This document shows, one piece after another, positions 8,594 to 16,628 of a stretch of DNA of 64,000 bases; position 1 is the stretch's first letter; the number at the start of each line of letters is the position of its first letter. Source of the DNA: Pseudomonas oryzae (GTDB taxonomy: Bacteria; Pseudomonadota; Gammaproteobacteria; Pseudomonadales; Pseudomonadaceae); assembly GCF_900104805.1 (NCBI RefSeq), contig NZ_LT629751.1, positions 2,461,001 through 2,525,000 on the forward strand, given 5' to 3'. Position numbers and translations under genes: made by a program. The notes below the pieces were generated by a model. It worked only from the letters and a program-made list of their open reading frames with translations, did not search any database and was not told the origin of the DNA.

Positions 8594-9862
8594 ATGGAAA
8601 AAGAATATTACGTCGAAGAAGTATTTGTACCTGGAGGAATGCCAAAACTCACATACATCTCCAGAGCAAAGCTTACACTTGAGCAAGACCTTAAAAAAGT
8701 CGCTAGAAATCTATGCAAGCTCGTAACACTAACCGGCTCCACAAAGTCAGGAAAAACCGTCCTCACAAATAAAATATTCCCTCGAACAAACCCCACAAAC
8801 ATCTGGATAGATGGTGGCTCAATAGGAGAAGAAAATGACTTTTGGCAATTTATTCTCGCAGAACTAGACGCACACACCTCCATTGAAGAATCAACATCAA
8901 AAGAGTCAAACAGCAGCATTTCAGGCGATGCCACTGGAGAGATAGGCATCCCTCTCATCGCAAAAGGAACGGGGAAAATTGGAGCCACAACCGGAAGCAA
9001 AAGCAGTACAGCTGAAAAATTCAGCCGGACGCTATCCCCTCGCGCAGCCGCAATACTCGCAATAAGAAAGCACACCCCAATAATAATTATAGATGACTTC
9101 CATTACCTTAAGCGGGACTTTCAAGGCGATATCGTAAGGGCACTTAAACCCCTAATCTTTGAAGGGCTTGCCGTAGTAGCAATTGCAATCCCCCACAGAC
9201 GATATGACGCTGTCAAGGTTGAGAAGGAGATGACTCAACGTATTCAGCCGATACCCGTCCCATCTTGGTCAAAAGAAGAGTTGATGGAAATCTCATCCAT
9301 TGGTTTTCCTTTGCTGAACGTAGAAGTCATAGACACCGTCAGCGAGCGCATGGCTGAGGAGTCTTATGGAAGCCCTCACCTAATGCAGGAATTCTGCTCG
9401 GAACTAGCAAGACAGAACTCAATTGAAAAAACCCTCCCGCAAAAAATAACCATCAACAGTATAAGCGATGATGTATTCAGGAAAATAGCCAACAACACCG
9501 GAAAGGTTATATTCGAGAAGCTAGCAAAAGGCCCACGCCAAAGGTCGGACAGAAAGCCTAGACCTCTGGCCGCCGGAGGAAAAGCAGACATATACAAAGT
9601 TGTCTTGCTAGCACTAGCAAAAATCTCCCCCGGCATGCAACGAGTAAACTACGAAGTCTTGCGCGCCGCGATCAAGGAAACATTATTAACCGAAATTCCC
9701 CAAGCACACGAAGTCTCTCGAGTTTTAGAAAAAATGTCAGAAATCGCCTCTAATGATGAAGCATCAACCCCAGTGATAGACTGGATAAAAGCAGATCAAG
9801 AGCTATACATTACTGACCCTTTCTTTGCATTTTTTCTCAAGTGGGGAACTATCGACGATTGA
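8594..9862 (+). CDS. AAA/STAND-like ATPase, unknown function
   Basis: 422 residues from ATG 8594, chosen because a strong terminator precedes it and GGAG lies 11 bases upstream. Walker A is GSTKSGKT (about 48-55) and Walker B is IIIIDDFH (about 164). Between them lies a long Ser/Gly/Thr-rich loop (about 100-145) that I cannot place. The C-terminus reads DPFFAFFLKWG, an ending seen in archaeal-type AAA and STAND ATPases. It could be an extra transposition gene, in the position of tniE of Tn6022-like elements, or cargo such as a defence ATPase. The stop codon falls exactly where the REP field starts, so a few residues may have been replaced there. AT-rich composition links it to the mobile module. 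Confidence 0.75.
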   Translation: MEKEYYVEEVFVPGGMPKLTYISRAKLTLEQDLKKVARNLCKLVTLTGSTKSGKTVLTNKIFPRTNPTNIWIDGGSIGEENDFWQFILAELDAHTSIEESTSKESNSSISGDATGEIGIPLIAKGTGKIGATTGSKSSTAEKFSRTLSPRAAAILAIRKHTPIIIIDDFHYLKRDFQGDIVRALKPLIFEGLAVVAIAIPHRRYDAVKVEKEMTQRIQPIPVPSWSKEELMEISSIGFPLLNVEVIDTVSERMAEESYGSPHLMQEFCSELARQNSIEKTLPQKITINSISDDVFRKIANNTGKVIFEKLAKGPRQRSDRKPRPLAAGGKADIYKVVLLALAKISPGMQRVNYEVLRAAIKETLLTEIPQAHEVSRVLEKMSEIASNDEASTPVIDWIKADQELYITDPFFAFFLKWGTIDD

Positions 9863-9885
9863 GCGAGGTAGCCTGGATCTCCCCC

Positions 9886-10027
9886 GGTGGAGAATCGCTT
9901 CGCGAGTTTTCCACCCTACACCGGGCGACACTCCGCGCGGGAGAAGGAAACGCCTGGCACGTTGGCCCCGGCGCGGTGCAATAGGTGCGGCTGGCGTAGG
10001 GTGGACAACGGCGCAGCCTTGTCCACC
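9886..10027. repeat. REP pair (BIME) 1
   Basis: Two imperfect palindromes in opposite orientation. REP-A (9886-9919) has the stem GGTGGAGAATCGC/GCGAGTTTTCCACC and ends in CTAC. REP-B (9996-10027) begins GTAGGGTGGACAA and closes with TTGTCCACC. A conserved linker of about 75 bases separates them. The same A-linker-B unit recurs at 10414, 10611 and 12123. This copy lies just upstream of the first transposase gene. Confidence 0.9.
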
Positions 10028-10068
10028 AGACGGAGCCACGGGCAACGCCACAGGTTCACGGAGGAACC

Positions 10069-10392
10069 ATGTCCAACTACCGCCGCGCCCGCGTGCCAGG
10101 GGCGAGCTATTTCTTCACGGTGAACCTGCGCGACCGGCGCAGCGACCTGCTGGTACGGGAAATCGATCTGCTGCGCGCCACCGTGCGGGCGACTCGCGCG
10201 CGGCATCCCTTCCATATCGATGCCTGGGTGGTACTGCCGGAACACATGTACTGCATCTGGACGCTGCCGGCTGGCGACTGCGATTTCGCCGGGCGCTGGC
10301 AGATCATCAAGGCCGCCTTCTCCCGCCGCCTGCCGGGGCTCGGCATGCCCAATGCCACGCAGGCAGCCCGCGGCGAGCGCGGCATCTGGCAG
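10069..10392 (+). pseudogene. rayT: Truncated REP-associated tyrosine transposase, copy 1
   Basis: The first about 108 codons match copies 2 and 3, with the same start context (GGAGGAACC before ATG). Homology stops within GIWQ, where sequence switches into the next REP unit. The half with the catalytic tyrosine (YLHYNPVKH in copy 2) is therefore missing. The HUH metal motif is also damaged: EHMYC replaces EHMHC. The frame continues to 10512 but only through REP sequence. It should be inactive as a Y1 transposase. Confidence 0.85.
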
Positions 10393-10413
10393 CAAGGTAG
10401 CCTAGAAGTTCTT

Positions 10414-10555
10414 GGTGGAAAATCGCTTCGCGAGTTTTCCACCCTACGCCGGGCGACACTCGGCGCGGAAGAAGGAAACGCCTCGCACATTGGCCCCGGC
10501 GCGGCGCAATAGGTGCGGCTGGCGTAGGGTGGACAACGGCGCAGTCTTGTCCACC
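10414..10555. repeat. REP pair (BIME) 2
   Basis: REP-A at 10414-10447 and REP-B at 10524-10555 with the same linker as unit 1. It is fused directly to the broken end of transposase copy 1 and is followed at once by unit 3, giving two BIMEs in tandem with no gene between them. Confidence 0.9.
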
Positions 10556-10610
10556 GGACGGGGCCACGGGCAACGACCAGAGGTTCAGCGAGGTAGCCTG
10601 TACCTCGCCT

Positions 10611-10752
10611 GGTGAAAAATCGCTTCGCGAGTTTTCCACCCTACGCCGGGCGACACTCCGAGCGGGAGAAGGAAACGCCTCGCACGTTGGCCCCGGCGCG
10701 GCCCAATAAGTGCGGCTGGCGTAGGATGGACAACGGCGCAGCCTTGTCCACC
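10611..10752. repeat. REP pair (BIME) 3
   Basis: REP-A at 10611-10644 and REP-B at 10721-10752. The flank AGCGAGGTAGCCTG at 10588 also occurs at 9861 and, as a variant, at 12101, so the duplicated unit extends beyond the palindromes. It precedes the intact transposase. Confidence 0.9.
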
Positions 10753-10794
10753 AAGCGGCGCCACGGGCAACGACCACAGGTTCACGGAGGAACC

Positions 10795-11328
10795 ATGTCC
10801 AACTACCGCCGCGCCCGCGTGCCAGGGGCGAGCTATTTCTTCACGGTGAACCTGCGCGACCGGCGCAGCGACCTGCTGGTACGGGAAATCGACCTGCTGC
10901 GCGCCACCGTGCGGGCGACCCGCACGCGGCATCCCTTCCATATCGATGCCTGGGTGGTACTACCGGAACACATGCACTGCATCTGGACGCTGCCGGCCGG
11001 CGACCGCGATTTCGCCAGGCGCTGGCAGATCATCAAGGCCGCCCTCTCCCGCCGCCTGCCGGAGCACGGCACGCCGAGTGCTGTGCAAGCCGCCCGTGGC
11101 GAGCGCGGCATCTGGCAGCGGCGCTACTGGGAACACCTGATCCGCGACGATCTAGATTACCAGCGGCACTTCGACTACCTGCACTACAACCCGGTGAAAC
11201 ACGGCCATGTCGCGCGGGTGGCCGACTGGCCGTGGTCGAGCTTCCACCGCGCGGTGCGCGCGGGGATCTATACGCCGGACTGGGCGGGCGATAAGCACGA
11301 TGGCATGGCGGGGAATTGGGGCGAGTGA
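10795..11328 (+). CDS. rayT: REP-associated tyrosine transposase (RAYT), intact copy 2
   Basis: 177 residues of the Y1/IS200-like HUH superfamily. The HUH pair is in VVLPEHMHCIW (about residues 58-68) and the catalytic tyrosine is expected in FDYLHYNPVKHGHV near residue 130. RAYTs are single-strand nucleases that recognise REP hairpins with a 5' GTAG and are thought to spread them. Here a GTAG-type REP pair lies just upstream, and another REP-A follows at 11350. The start is ATG 10795 with GGAGG 5 bases upstream, identical in all three copies. This is the only copy with all expected motifs. Confidence 0.92.
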   Translation: MSNYRRARVPGASYFFTVNLRDRRSDLLVREIDLLRATVRATRTRHPFHIDAWVVLPEHMHCIWTLPAGDRDFARRWQIIKAALSRRLPEHGTPSAVQAARGERGIWQRRYWEHLIRDDLDYQRHFDYLHYNPVKHGHVARVADWPWSSFHRAVRAGIYTPDWAGDKHDGMAGNWGE

Positions 11329-11349
11329 GGCGGGAATCGGCGCGGTCAT

Positions 11350-11383
11350 GGTGGAAAATCGCTGCGCGAGTTTTCCACCCTAC
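11350..11383. repeat. Single REP-A after RAYT copy 2
   Basis: Stem GGTGGAAAATCGC/GCGAGTTTTCCACC ending in CTAC. The rest of 11384-11629 has no gene I can support and no second REP-B; it is the upstream region of the small membrane-protein gene. Confidence 0.85.
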
Positions 11384-11629
11384 GTTCGCCGGGCCCACTG
11401 TCAGCCAGCTAGGGCGGGTCATTTGCCCCGCGCGGAACGGGCGTCCGATAGGCGCTGCCGGTGGGGCTGACATGTTGTGCGTCGATGTTGCGGCGTGGGT
11501 TTGCGCATTGTCCGGCGGGTCACGCCTGCGACTAACCCGCCCTGCGTGAATCCAAGCTGGTGCCTGACAGCAGGTCTACCATCAACACACAAGGACGCCA
11601 GCCACAACCTGAACCTGCGAAGGTACGCC

Positions 11630-12085
11630 ATGAGCCAGAAGATCGACCTGACGATCCAGCAAGACTACCTGAATCCCTTTTCCTCGCCAGACAACCCCAG
11701 ACTGTGTCCCGAGCTGGTGGAGTACCTGTCAGACAGTGCCTGGTATCACTCCGAACTGGAGCTGCAAATCAGCTGCCCGCAAGACGAGCGCGAGCGCCTG
11801 CAGCGGGCCATCGGCAATACCTTTACGGAAAAGAGCGAGCAGCTCAGAGGTAATATCAGAGCCCAGCGGCGGGGCGGGGTGGTGCTGGCGGTGCTGGCAA
11901 TATCCCTGGTGCTGGCGGCCACGGCGCTGGGTATCGAGGGCACCATCCCCGTGGGGGTCGTCACCGTCACCGCGTGGATGATGATCTGGCGCACCGCGGA
12001 GATATTCCTGCTGAATATCCGCCACGGTCGACGGGAGCTGCGCAAGCACCAGCGCATCATCAACGCGCCCAAGCACTTCGTCTGA
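11630..12085 (+). CDS. Small membrane protein, unknown function
   Basis: 151 residues starting at ATG 11630 with GAAGG about 8 bases upstream. An N-terminal soluble part of about 80 residues precedes a basic RAQRRGG stretch. Two close hydrophobic helices follow (VVLAVLAISLVLAATALG and VGVVTVTAWMMIW), then a basic tail, RHGRRELRKHQR. No family recognised. It is enclosed by REP units on both sides and so may have been carried into, or stranded in, the repeat field. Confidence 0.65.
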   Translation: MSQKIDLTIQQDYLNPFSSPDNPRLCPELVEYLSDSAWYHSELELQISCPQDERERLQRAIGNTFTEKSEQLRGNIRAQRRGGVVLAVLAISLVLAATALGIEGTIPVGVVTVTAWMMIWRTAEIFLLNIRHGRRELRKHQRIINAPKHFV

Positions 12086-12122
12086 GGCCATACGCTTGTA
12101 GCAAGGTAGCCTGGACCTCCGC

Positions 12123-12264
12123 GGTGGAAAATCGCTTCGCGAGTTTTCCATCTTACGCCGGGCGACACTCCGCACGGGAAAAGGAAACGCCTCGCACGTT
12201 GGCTCCGGCGCGGCGCAGTAGGTGCGGCTGGCGTAGGGTGGACAACGGCGCAGCCTTGTCCACC
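12123..12264. repeat. REP pair (BIME) 4
   Basis: REP-A at 12123-12156 (its outer edge mutated to TCTTAC) and REP-B at 12233-12264, with the shared linker. It lies upstream of transposase copy 3 at the same distance as unit 3 from copy 2. Confidence 0.88.
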
Positions 12265-12306
12265 GGACGGTGCCACGGGCAATCATCACTGGTTCACGGA
12301 GGAACC

Positions 12307-12819
12307 ATGTCCAACTACCGCCGCGCCCGCGTGCCGGGGGCGAGCTATTTCTTCACGGTGAACCTGCGCGACCGGCGCAGCGACCTGCTGGTGCGGGAAA
12401 TCGACCTGCTGCGCGCCACCGTGCGAGCAACCCGCGCGCGGCATCCCTTCCATATCGATGCCTGGGTGGTGCCACCGGAGCACATGCACTGCATCTGGAC
12501 GCTGCCGGCCGGCGACCGCGACTTCGCCAGGCGCTGGCAGATCATCAAGGCCGCCTTCTCCCGCCGCCTGCCGCAGCACGGCACGCCGAATAGCGCGCAG
12601 GCCGCCCGTGGCGAGCGCGGGGAACACCTGATCCGCGACGACCTCGATTGCCAGCGCCACTTCGATTACCTGCACTACAACCCGGTGAAACACAGCCATG
12701 TCGCGCGAGTGGTGGACTGGCCGTGGTCGAGCTTCCACCGCGCGGTGCGCGCGGGGATCTATACGCCGGACTGGGCGGGCGATGGAGGCGACGTTCGGGC
12801 GGGGCATTGGGGCGAGTGA
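12307..12819 (+). CDS. rayT: REP-associated tyrosine transposase, copy 3 with 7-residue deletion
   Basis: 170 residues, very close to copy 2. The HUH motif (VVPPEHMHCIW) and the tyrosine region (FDYLHYNPVKHSHV) are present. A 21-base in-frame deletion removes the equivalent of IWQRRYW, just before EHLIRDD. That segment is well conserved in RAYTs, so activity is doubtful. Start and ribosome site are identical to copy 2. A decayed REP-like stretch (12837-12900) follows the stop. Confidence 0.85.
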   Translation: MSNYRRARVPGASYFFTVNLRDRRSDLLVREIDLLRATVRATRARHPFHIDAWVVPPEHMHCIWTLPAGDRDFARRWQIIKAAFSRRLPQHGTPNSAQAARGERGEHLIRDDLDCQRHFDYLHYNPVKHSHVARVVDWPWSSFHRAVRAGIYTPDWAGDGGDVRAGHWGE

Positions 12820-13001
12820 GGCGGGAGTCGCGCGGTCATGGTGAAAAAACGCTGCGCAAGATTTCCACGGGGTGGTCATCCACCCTGCATCGGGCGAAGC
12901 TGCTGGCGATGGCAAGCGCCGTGTAGCAGCACGCAGGCGCACCGGACTCCCCTCGCATAGACTGACCCTGTCACAACGCAAGCGAATCGTAGGAGGCATG
13001 A

Positions 13002-13208
13002 ATGGGTATGGGCATGTATGGCTACGGCGAATGGCACGGCTTGGGGATGCTGGTCGTGGCGATCGTCTTCATCGTCCCCTTGTGGAAGATCCTGACCAAG
13101 GCGGGCTTCAACGGGGCATGGTCCCTGCTGATGTTTATCCCGCTGGTCAACATCATCGCCCTGTGGGTGTTTGCCTTCAGCGAATGGCCGAAGGGGCGCC
13201 GCGACTGA
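13002..13208 (+). CDS. Small two-helix membrane protein
   Basis: 68 residues. AGGAGG at 12991-12996 fits ATG 13002; the nearer ATG at 12998 is in another frame. The N-terminus is Gly/Tyr/Met-rich (MGMGMYGYGEWHGLG), followed by helices LVVAIVFIVPLWKIL and WSLLMFIPLVNIIALWVFAF. Proteins of this kind are common in Pseudomonas and have no assigned function. Confidence 0.75.
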   Translation: MGMGMYGYGEWHGLGMLVVAIVFIVPLWKILTKAGFNGAWSLLMFIPLVNIIALWVFAFSEWPKGRRD

Positions 13209-13211
13209 GGT

Positions 13212-13238
13212 AAAAGGGAACGGATTTGATCGTTCCCA
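13212..13238 (-). terminator. Terminator for the methyltransferase gene
   Basis: On the minus strand GGGAACG and CGTTCCC form a 7-bp stem followed by TTTT. It lies about 75 bases past the methyltransferase stop, between convergent genes. Confidence 0.6.
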
Positions 13239-13313
13239 TGCGGGAACCAGGGGACGATCAGTGTGAGGCCGGATATGACGCGATCAGGGCGGCGGCGATG
13301 AGCGCCGGACGCC

Positions 13314-14057
13314 TCAGCGCTTCACACAGGCAAACAAGGCATTCCCCGAGCTGCCGTCCCAGGGAATCAGCTTCTGGTAATCGTGCTCGAGCACATGCAC
13401 CTCGAAGTACGGCTGCAGCAGCGCCTGCAGCTCGTCGAAGTCCACCGCGACCATCGGGTGTTCGTCGTGCCACACCTGGGTCTCGCCCGCCACGCGGCGC
13501 TCGATGCGCAGTCTGAGCGATTGCCGCTCGCCCTCGCCGGGGTAGTGCCAGCCGGAGCTGAAGCTGAACAGGCCATCCGCATGCTGGGCGCTGTGGCTCA
13601 CGAAAGAGCCGTTGTCGATCCGCCGCCTGTCGACTGCGTTGAAGCAGAACAGCCCCTCGCTGGCCAGGGCGTGGTGCGCGCTGGCGATGCAGGCCTGCAG
13701 CCGGTCGAGTGCACCGCTGTAGTGGATCGAGTAGAGGAAGCAGGTGATCAGGTCCTGCGGCTCGCTGGCGGTGAAGGCGCACATGTCCTGGCGGGAGAAC
13801 TGCGCCTCCGGGCAGCGCAGGGCGGCGCGGTCGAGCATCGGCTGGTTGATGTCGAGGCCGCTGCTGGCGTAGCCGGCGTCGATGAAGTGGCGGACATGCG
13901 GCCCGGTGCCACAGGCCAGATCGAGATGCCGGCGCCCGCCATTGCCGAACAGTTGCTGCAGCCGGTGCACGCAGTGGCTCTGCGCCGGGTAGTCGATGTC
14001 GGCGCACATCAGGTCGTAATAGCCGGACAGATCGTTGTAGAGGGTATTGCCGGCCAT
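13314..14057 (-). CDS. Class I SAM-dependent methyltransferase
   Basis: 247 residues starting at MAGNTLYNDLSGYYDLM. The SAM-binding motif I is HLDLACGTGPHVRHF near residue 42, and an acidic motif II (GLDINQPML) follows about 20 residues later. The fold is the Methyltransf_25 type, close in layout to glycine/sarcosine-type and small-molecule enzymes. The substrate cannot be told. Codon use is chromosomal and no operon partner is close. ATG 14057 was chosen because the family begins with the YDxL segment; upstream in-frame codons are unlike the family. Confidence 0.85.
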   Translation of the reverse strand: MAGNTLYNDLSGYYDLMCADIDYPAQSHCVHRLQQLFGNGGRRHLDLACGTGPHVRHFIDAGYASSGLDINQPMLDRAALRCPEAQFSRQDMCAFTASEPQDLITCFLYSIHYSGALDRLQACIASAHHALASEGLFCFNAVDRRRIDNGSFVSHSAQHADGLFSFSSGWHYPGEGERQSLRLRIERRVAGETQVWHDEHPMVAVDFDELQALLQPYFEVHVLEHDYQKLIPWDGSSGNALFACVKR

Positions 14058-14204
14058 GAGATCCGATGTTCCAAGCAGGGCGTGAGGGGCGCGCATCATA
14101 GCCCAACCCGGGCCTGGGGGCATTGGCAGCACGCCGGGCGGCGGGTCAGCCTTGCCTGCCGGTCGAGGTGACCGGGAGCCGCGCACGATCGGTCGGTGCC
14201 GCCC

Positions 14205-14238
14205 GGTGGAGGATCGCTGCGCGAGTCCTCCACCCTAC
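14205..14238. repeat. Single REP-A variant
   Basis: GGTGGAGGATCGC/GCGAGTCCTCCACC stem with compensatory changes relative to the REP-A copies at 9886-12156, ending in CTAC. It lies between two minus-strand genes. Confidence 0.85.
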
Positions 14239-14254
14239 GGAACAGGCCCGCCGC

Positions 14255-14503
14255 TCAGACGCAGTTGCCGGCGCAGCCGCCGCGGGCGCAGGCCGGGGGC
14301 TCGGGGTTCTTCAAGGCGCGGCTGCTGACCACGCCGGCGGCGCTCATCAGCTTGGTCACCGGGGCGTCGTCCGGGATCGACGGGTCTGCGGCCAGGCTGC
14401 TGGCGGCGCGCAATTCGCCCCAGGTCTTCGGGCTCAGCGCCATCGGATGCTGGACTTCGTACACCTGACCGTTGGCTTCGCAGCGGTAATCGTAGGTCGG
14501 CAT
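14255..14503 (-). CDS. FmdB-like zinc-ribbon family protein, Cys-poor
   Basis: 82 residues starting MPTYDYRCEANGQVYEVQHPM, the classic FmdB opening (MPxYxYRC). Usual members have a CxxC knuckle after YRC; here Cys is replaced (CEANG), so the first zinc knuckle looks incomplete. The C-terminus has a small Cys cluster, ACARGGCAGNC, that might supply ligands. FmdB proteins are small putative regulators of unknown target. A GGAG site lies just upstream of ATG 14503. Confidence 0.8.
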   Translation of the reverse strand: MPTYDYRCEANGQVYEVQHPMALSPKTWGELRAASSLAADPSIPDDAPVTKLMSAAGVVSSRALKNPEPPACARGGCAGNCV

Positions 14504-14687
14504 GGGGACTCCTCTCGCGGTTGATGCGTGCATCGACAATCTGCGGCAGCCGGCGACCACCGCGATGCCCCTTCCCGTCGGGGCAATGCAGGATTGTACG
14601 CCGCGGCAGGAGCATGGCCCAGCCAGCCACCAGGAGCTCCCGGCAACGCACCCAAGCCGCGGCCTGCCGGCGACCGACTTGCGGAGG

Positions 14688-15698
14688 TCAGGCCACCGTT
14701 CTGCTGCCGCGAGCGGCCAGTGCCTTGCGCGCGGTATCGACGAAGGGCATGACGATCAGGCTGTAGAGGGTGAGGTAGCGATGCGGGTCGCGCTCGGCGG
14801 TGCCGAACTCGAGCGGTTCCGGCTTGCTGGTGGTGGTGTAGAGGGTGCCGAACATCCAGTCCCAGAGCGACAGGTTGGTGCCGAAGTTCTTGTGGAAGTG
14901 GTGCGGCGCGGCGCTGTGGTGGATCTGGTGCTGCGCCGGGCTGTTGATGACATGCTCCAGCACCGGACCGAACGACAGCCAGACATGGCTGTGACGCAGG
15001 TTGGCGGCCAGACTGTTGAAGATGAACACCAGCCAGGTCACGCCGAACAGGGTGTAGCGGCTGACCTCGCCGCCGCACAGATACCAGAACACGCCGGCAT
15101 AGGCGCCGAGCAGCACGGTGCTGAGCAGGCTGTCGGCGATCTTCTCGACGAAGTGCACGCGGCTGGCGGTCAGCGGCACCAGCACCGGCGCGGCATGGTG
15201 CACCTTGTGGAATTCCCACAGCCAGCGGGAATGGAAGGCGCGGTGAGCCCAGTAGCTGGCGAAGTCGTTGATCAGGAACACCCCCAGGCCGAACAGCAGG
15301 CTCAGGCCCAGATTCTGTCCCAGCTGTGGCCGGGCGCCCCACAGGTTGGTGAAGAAGGCGATGTAGTCGGCCGAGTGCAGGATGTACGGGTCGACCAGGC
15401 CGATGATGGGCAGCACCAGCAGCACCTTGAGCAGGGCGCGCACGAAGTAGTAGCGGTAATCGAGCAGGGCCGAGGGATGCAGGTACACGCGGCGGCCGCC
15501 GATGAACTGCCAGAAGGAGCGCGCGTCGGTCAGCTGCTGGCGTCTCTGCCGACGGTACAGCAGGTAGGCCACACCGTAGGAGATGCCGAGGAAGAACGCA
15601 CCGATGCGCCCGTTGAGGTCGAACAGCCCCTTGAACTGTTTGATGACTGCCGCCAGCAGCCAGCTCAGCTGCTCGTAGGCGAGCGACAACTCTTCCAC
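14688..15698 (-). CDS. Sterol desaturase/fatty acid hydroxylase family membrane enzyme
   Basis: 336 residues with the di-iron histidine motifs HRAFH, HKVHH and HQIHH (about 155-265) set between hydrophobic helices. Members hydroxylate or desaturate lipids at the membrane, using two irons held by the His boxes. The substrate is unknown in bacteria of this type. GTG 15698 is preferred because GGGGGAGG lies 6 bases upstream; an ATG 12 codons earlier lacks such a site. A Fur-box-like AT stretch near 15755 is too degenerate to call. Confidence 0.88.
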   Translation of the reverse strand: MEELSLAYEQLSWLLAAVIKQFKGLFDLNGRIGAFFLGISYGVAYLLYRRQRRQQLTDARSFWQFIGGRRVYLHPSALLDYRYYFVRALLKVLLVLPIIGLVDPYILHSADYIAFFTNLWGARPQLGQNLGLSLLFGLGVFLINDFASYWAHRAFHSRWLWEFHKVHHAAPVLVPLTASRVHFVEKIADSLLSTVLLGAYAGVFWYLCGGEVSRYTLFGVTWLVFIFNSLAANLRHSHVWLSFGPVLEHVINSPAQHQIHHSAAPHHFHKNFGTNLSLWDWMFGTLYTTTSKPEPLEFGTAERDPHRYLTLYSLIVMPFVDTARKALAARGSRTVA

Positions 15699-15930
15699 GG
15701 CGTGCCTCCCCCCTGATGAAAAAGCGCCCGCCATGATAGGCAAGACGATATCGTTTGCAAATGAGAATGTATCCACGCAAAACACCAGGCGCAGCACCCG
15801 GGCGATCGGAAGGCCGACGCCGACTTGCCAACGCCCGGAACTTGCCCTATCCAGAAAGGTCTCTGCCGCACCGCCGCTCCGGCGGCAGCCCCGACGGACG
15901 GCTCTTCAGGCCTCTCAGCAAGGACTCCTC

Positions 15931-16407
15931 ATGCCCCAACGCCCACTGCCCCTCATCGCACTCGCCTGCAGCCTGCCGCTGGCGGCCTGCGCCGCCACGC
16001 CCGAAGCGCTCAAGCCCTTCCCGGCCGCCGCCGAAGGCTATCAGCGTCATGTGATCGACCTGCCGGCCCAGTCGAACGAAGCCGACTACAAGGTCGAGCT
16101 GATCGCCGGCAAAACCATGGAGGTGGACTGCAACTCGCGCCGTCTGGGTGGCCAGTGGCAGGAGAAGACCGTGCAGGGCTGGGGCTACGGCTACTACGAG
16201 CTGGGGCAGGTCGGCCCGGCGGTCAGTACCCTGATGGCCTGCCCCGAGAACAGCCGCACGCAGGCCTTCGTGCCGGTGGGCGGCGAGCCGATGCTGGTGC
16301 GCTACAACAGCCGGTTGCCGCTGGTGATCTACGCCCCTGCCGACCTGGAGGTGCGCTACCGCATCTGGTCGGCAGGGAAAGACAGCAGCCCCGCCCCACA
16401 GCGGTGA
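15931..16407 (+). CDS. eco: Ecotin, serine protease inhibitor
   Basis: 158 residues matching ecotin throughout: KVELIAGKTMEVDCN, RLGGQWQEKTVQGWGYGYY, VSTLMACP and MLVRYNSRLPLVIYAP. Ecotin is a periplasmic dimer that blocks trypsin-fold proteases such as elastase and chymotrypsin. The reactive site, Met-Met in E. coli ecotin, reads Leu-Met here (VSTLM), so the P1 residue would be Leu. The disulfide cysteines are kept (VDCN and MACP). The signal peptide ends LPLAACAAT, which also fits a lipobox (LAAC), so the protein may be lipid-anchored. Confidence 0.92.
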   Translation: MPQRPLPLIALACSLPLAACAATPEALKPFPAAAEGYQRHVIDLPAQSNEADYKVELIAGKTMEVDCNSRRLGGQWQEKTVQGWGYGYYELGQVGPAVSTLMACPENSRTQAFVPVGGEPMLVRYNSRLPLVIYAPADLEVRYRIWSAGKDSSPAPQR

Positions 16408-16628
16408 GCAGCGCGCACGGAGCTGCCCGCTGGCAGGCGCCAGCAGGAATGGGTAGCCGCGTCGGAGCAGACGCAAGGACAAGCGCCACGCGGGTCTGAC
16501 CGGCCGGAAGAACGGGCCGAGGGGGATGGGGAGCAGAAACGAGGCCGCCCATCGCTCTGGCGGCCATGCGGGAAGTCGGTAGCGGAGCGCTGCGGCGACA
16601 GGCTCCATCCGCCGCCAGAGACGGCAGG

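Larger units (their letters stand above)
2065..9862 (+). mobile_element. Tn7/Tn5053-like transposition module; ends not located
   Basis: Four overlapping or tightly spaced genes in the order TnsA-like, DDE transposase, AAA+ ATPase, TniQ, then an ATPase gene. The same order is known in Tn6022-type and other Tn7-like elements. The block is markedly AT-richer than the flanking chromosome and the shift back to high GC coincides with base 9863. Inverted ends and a target duplication could not be identified by eye, so the limits given are those of the genes only. Confidence 0.7.

Noticed and set aside
13258-14106. A 282-codon minus-strand frame overlapping the methyltransferase
   Set aside because: Shadow frame, Arg/Pro/Ala-rich. 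The correct frame shows the SAM-binding motif.
15745-15775. Fur box upstream of the hydroxylase and ecotin genes
   Set aside because: The AAATGAGAATG core matches only about half of the 19-base consensus and lacks the second arm.
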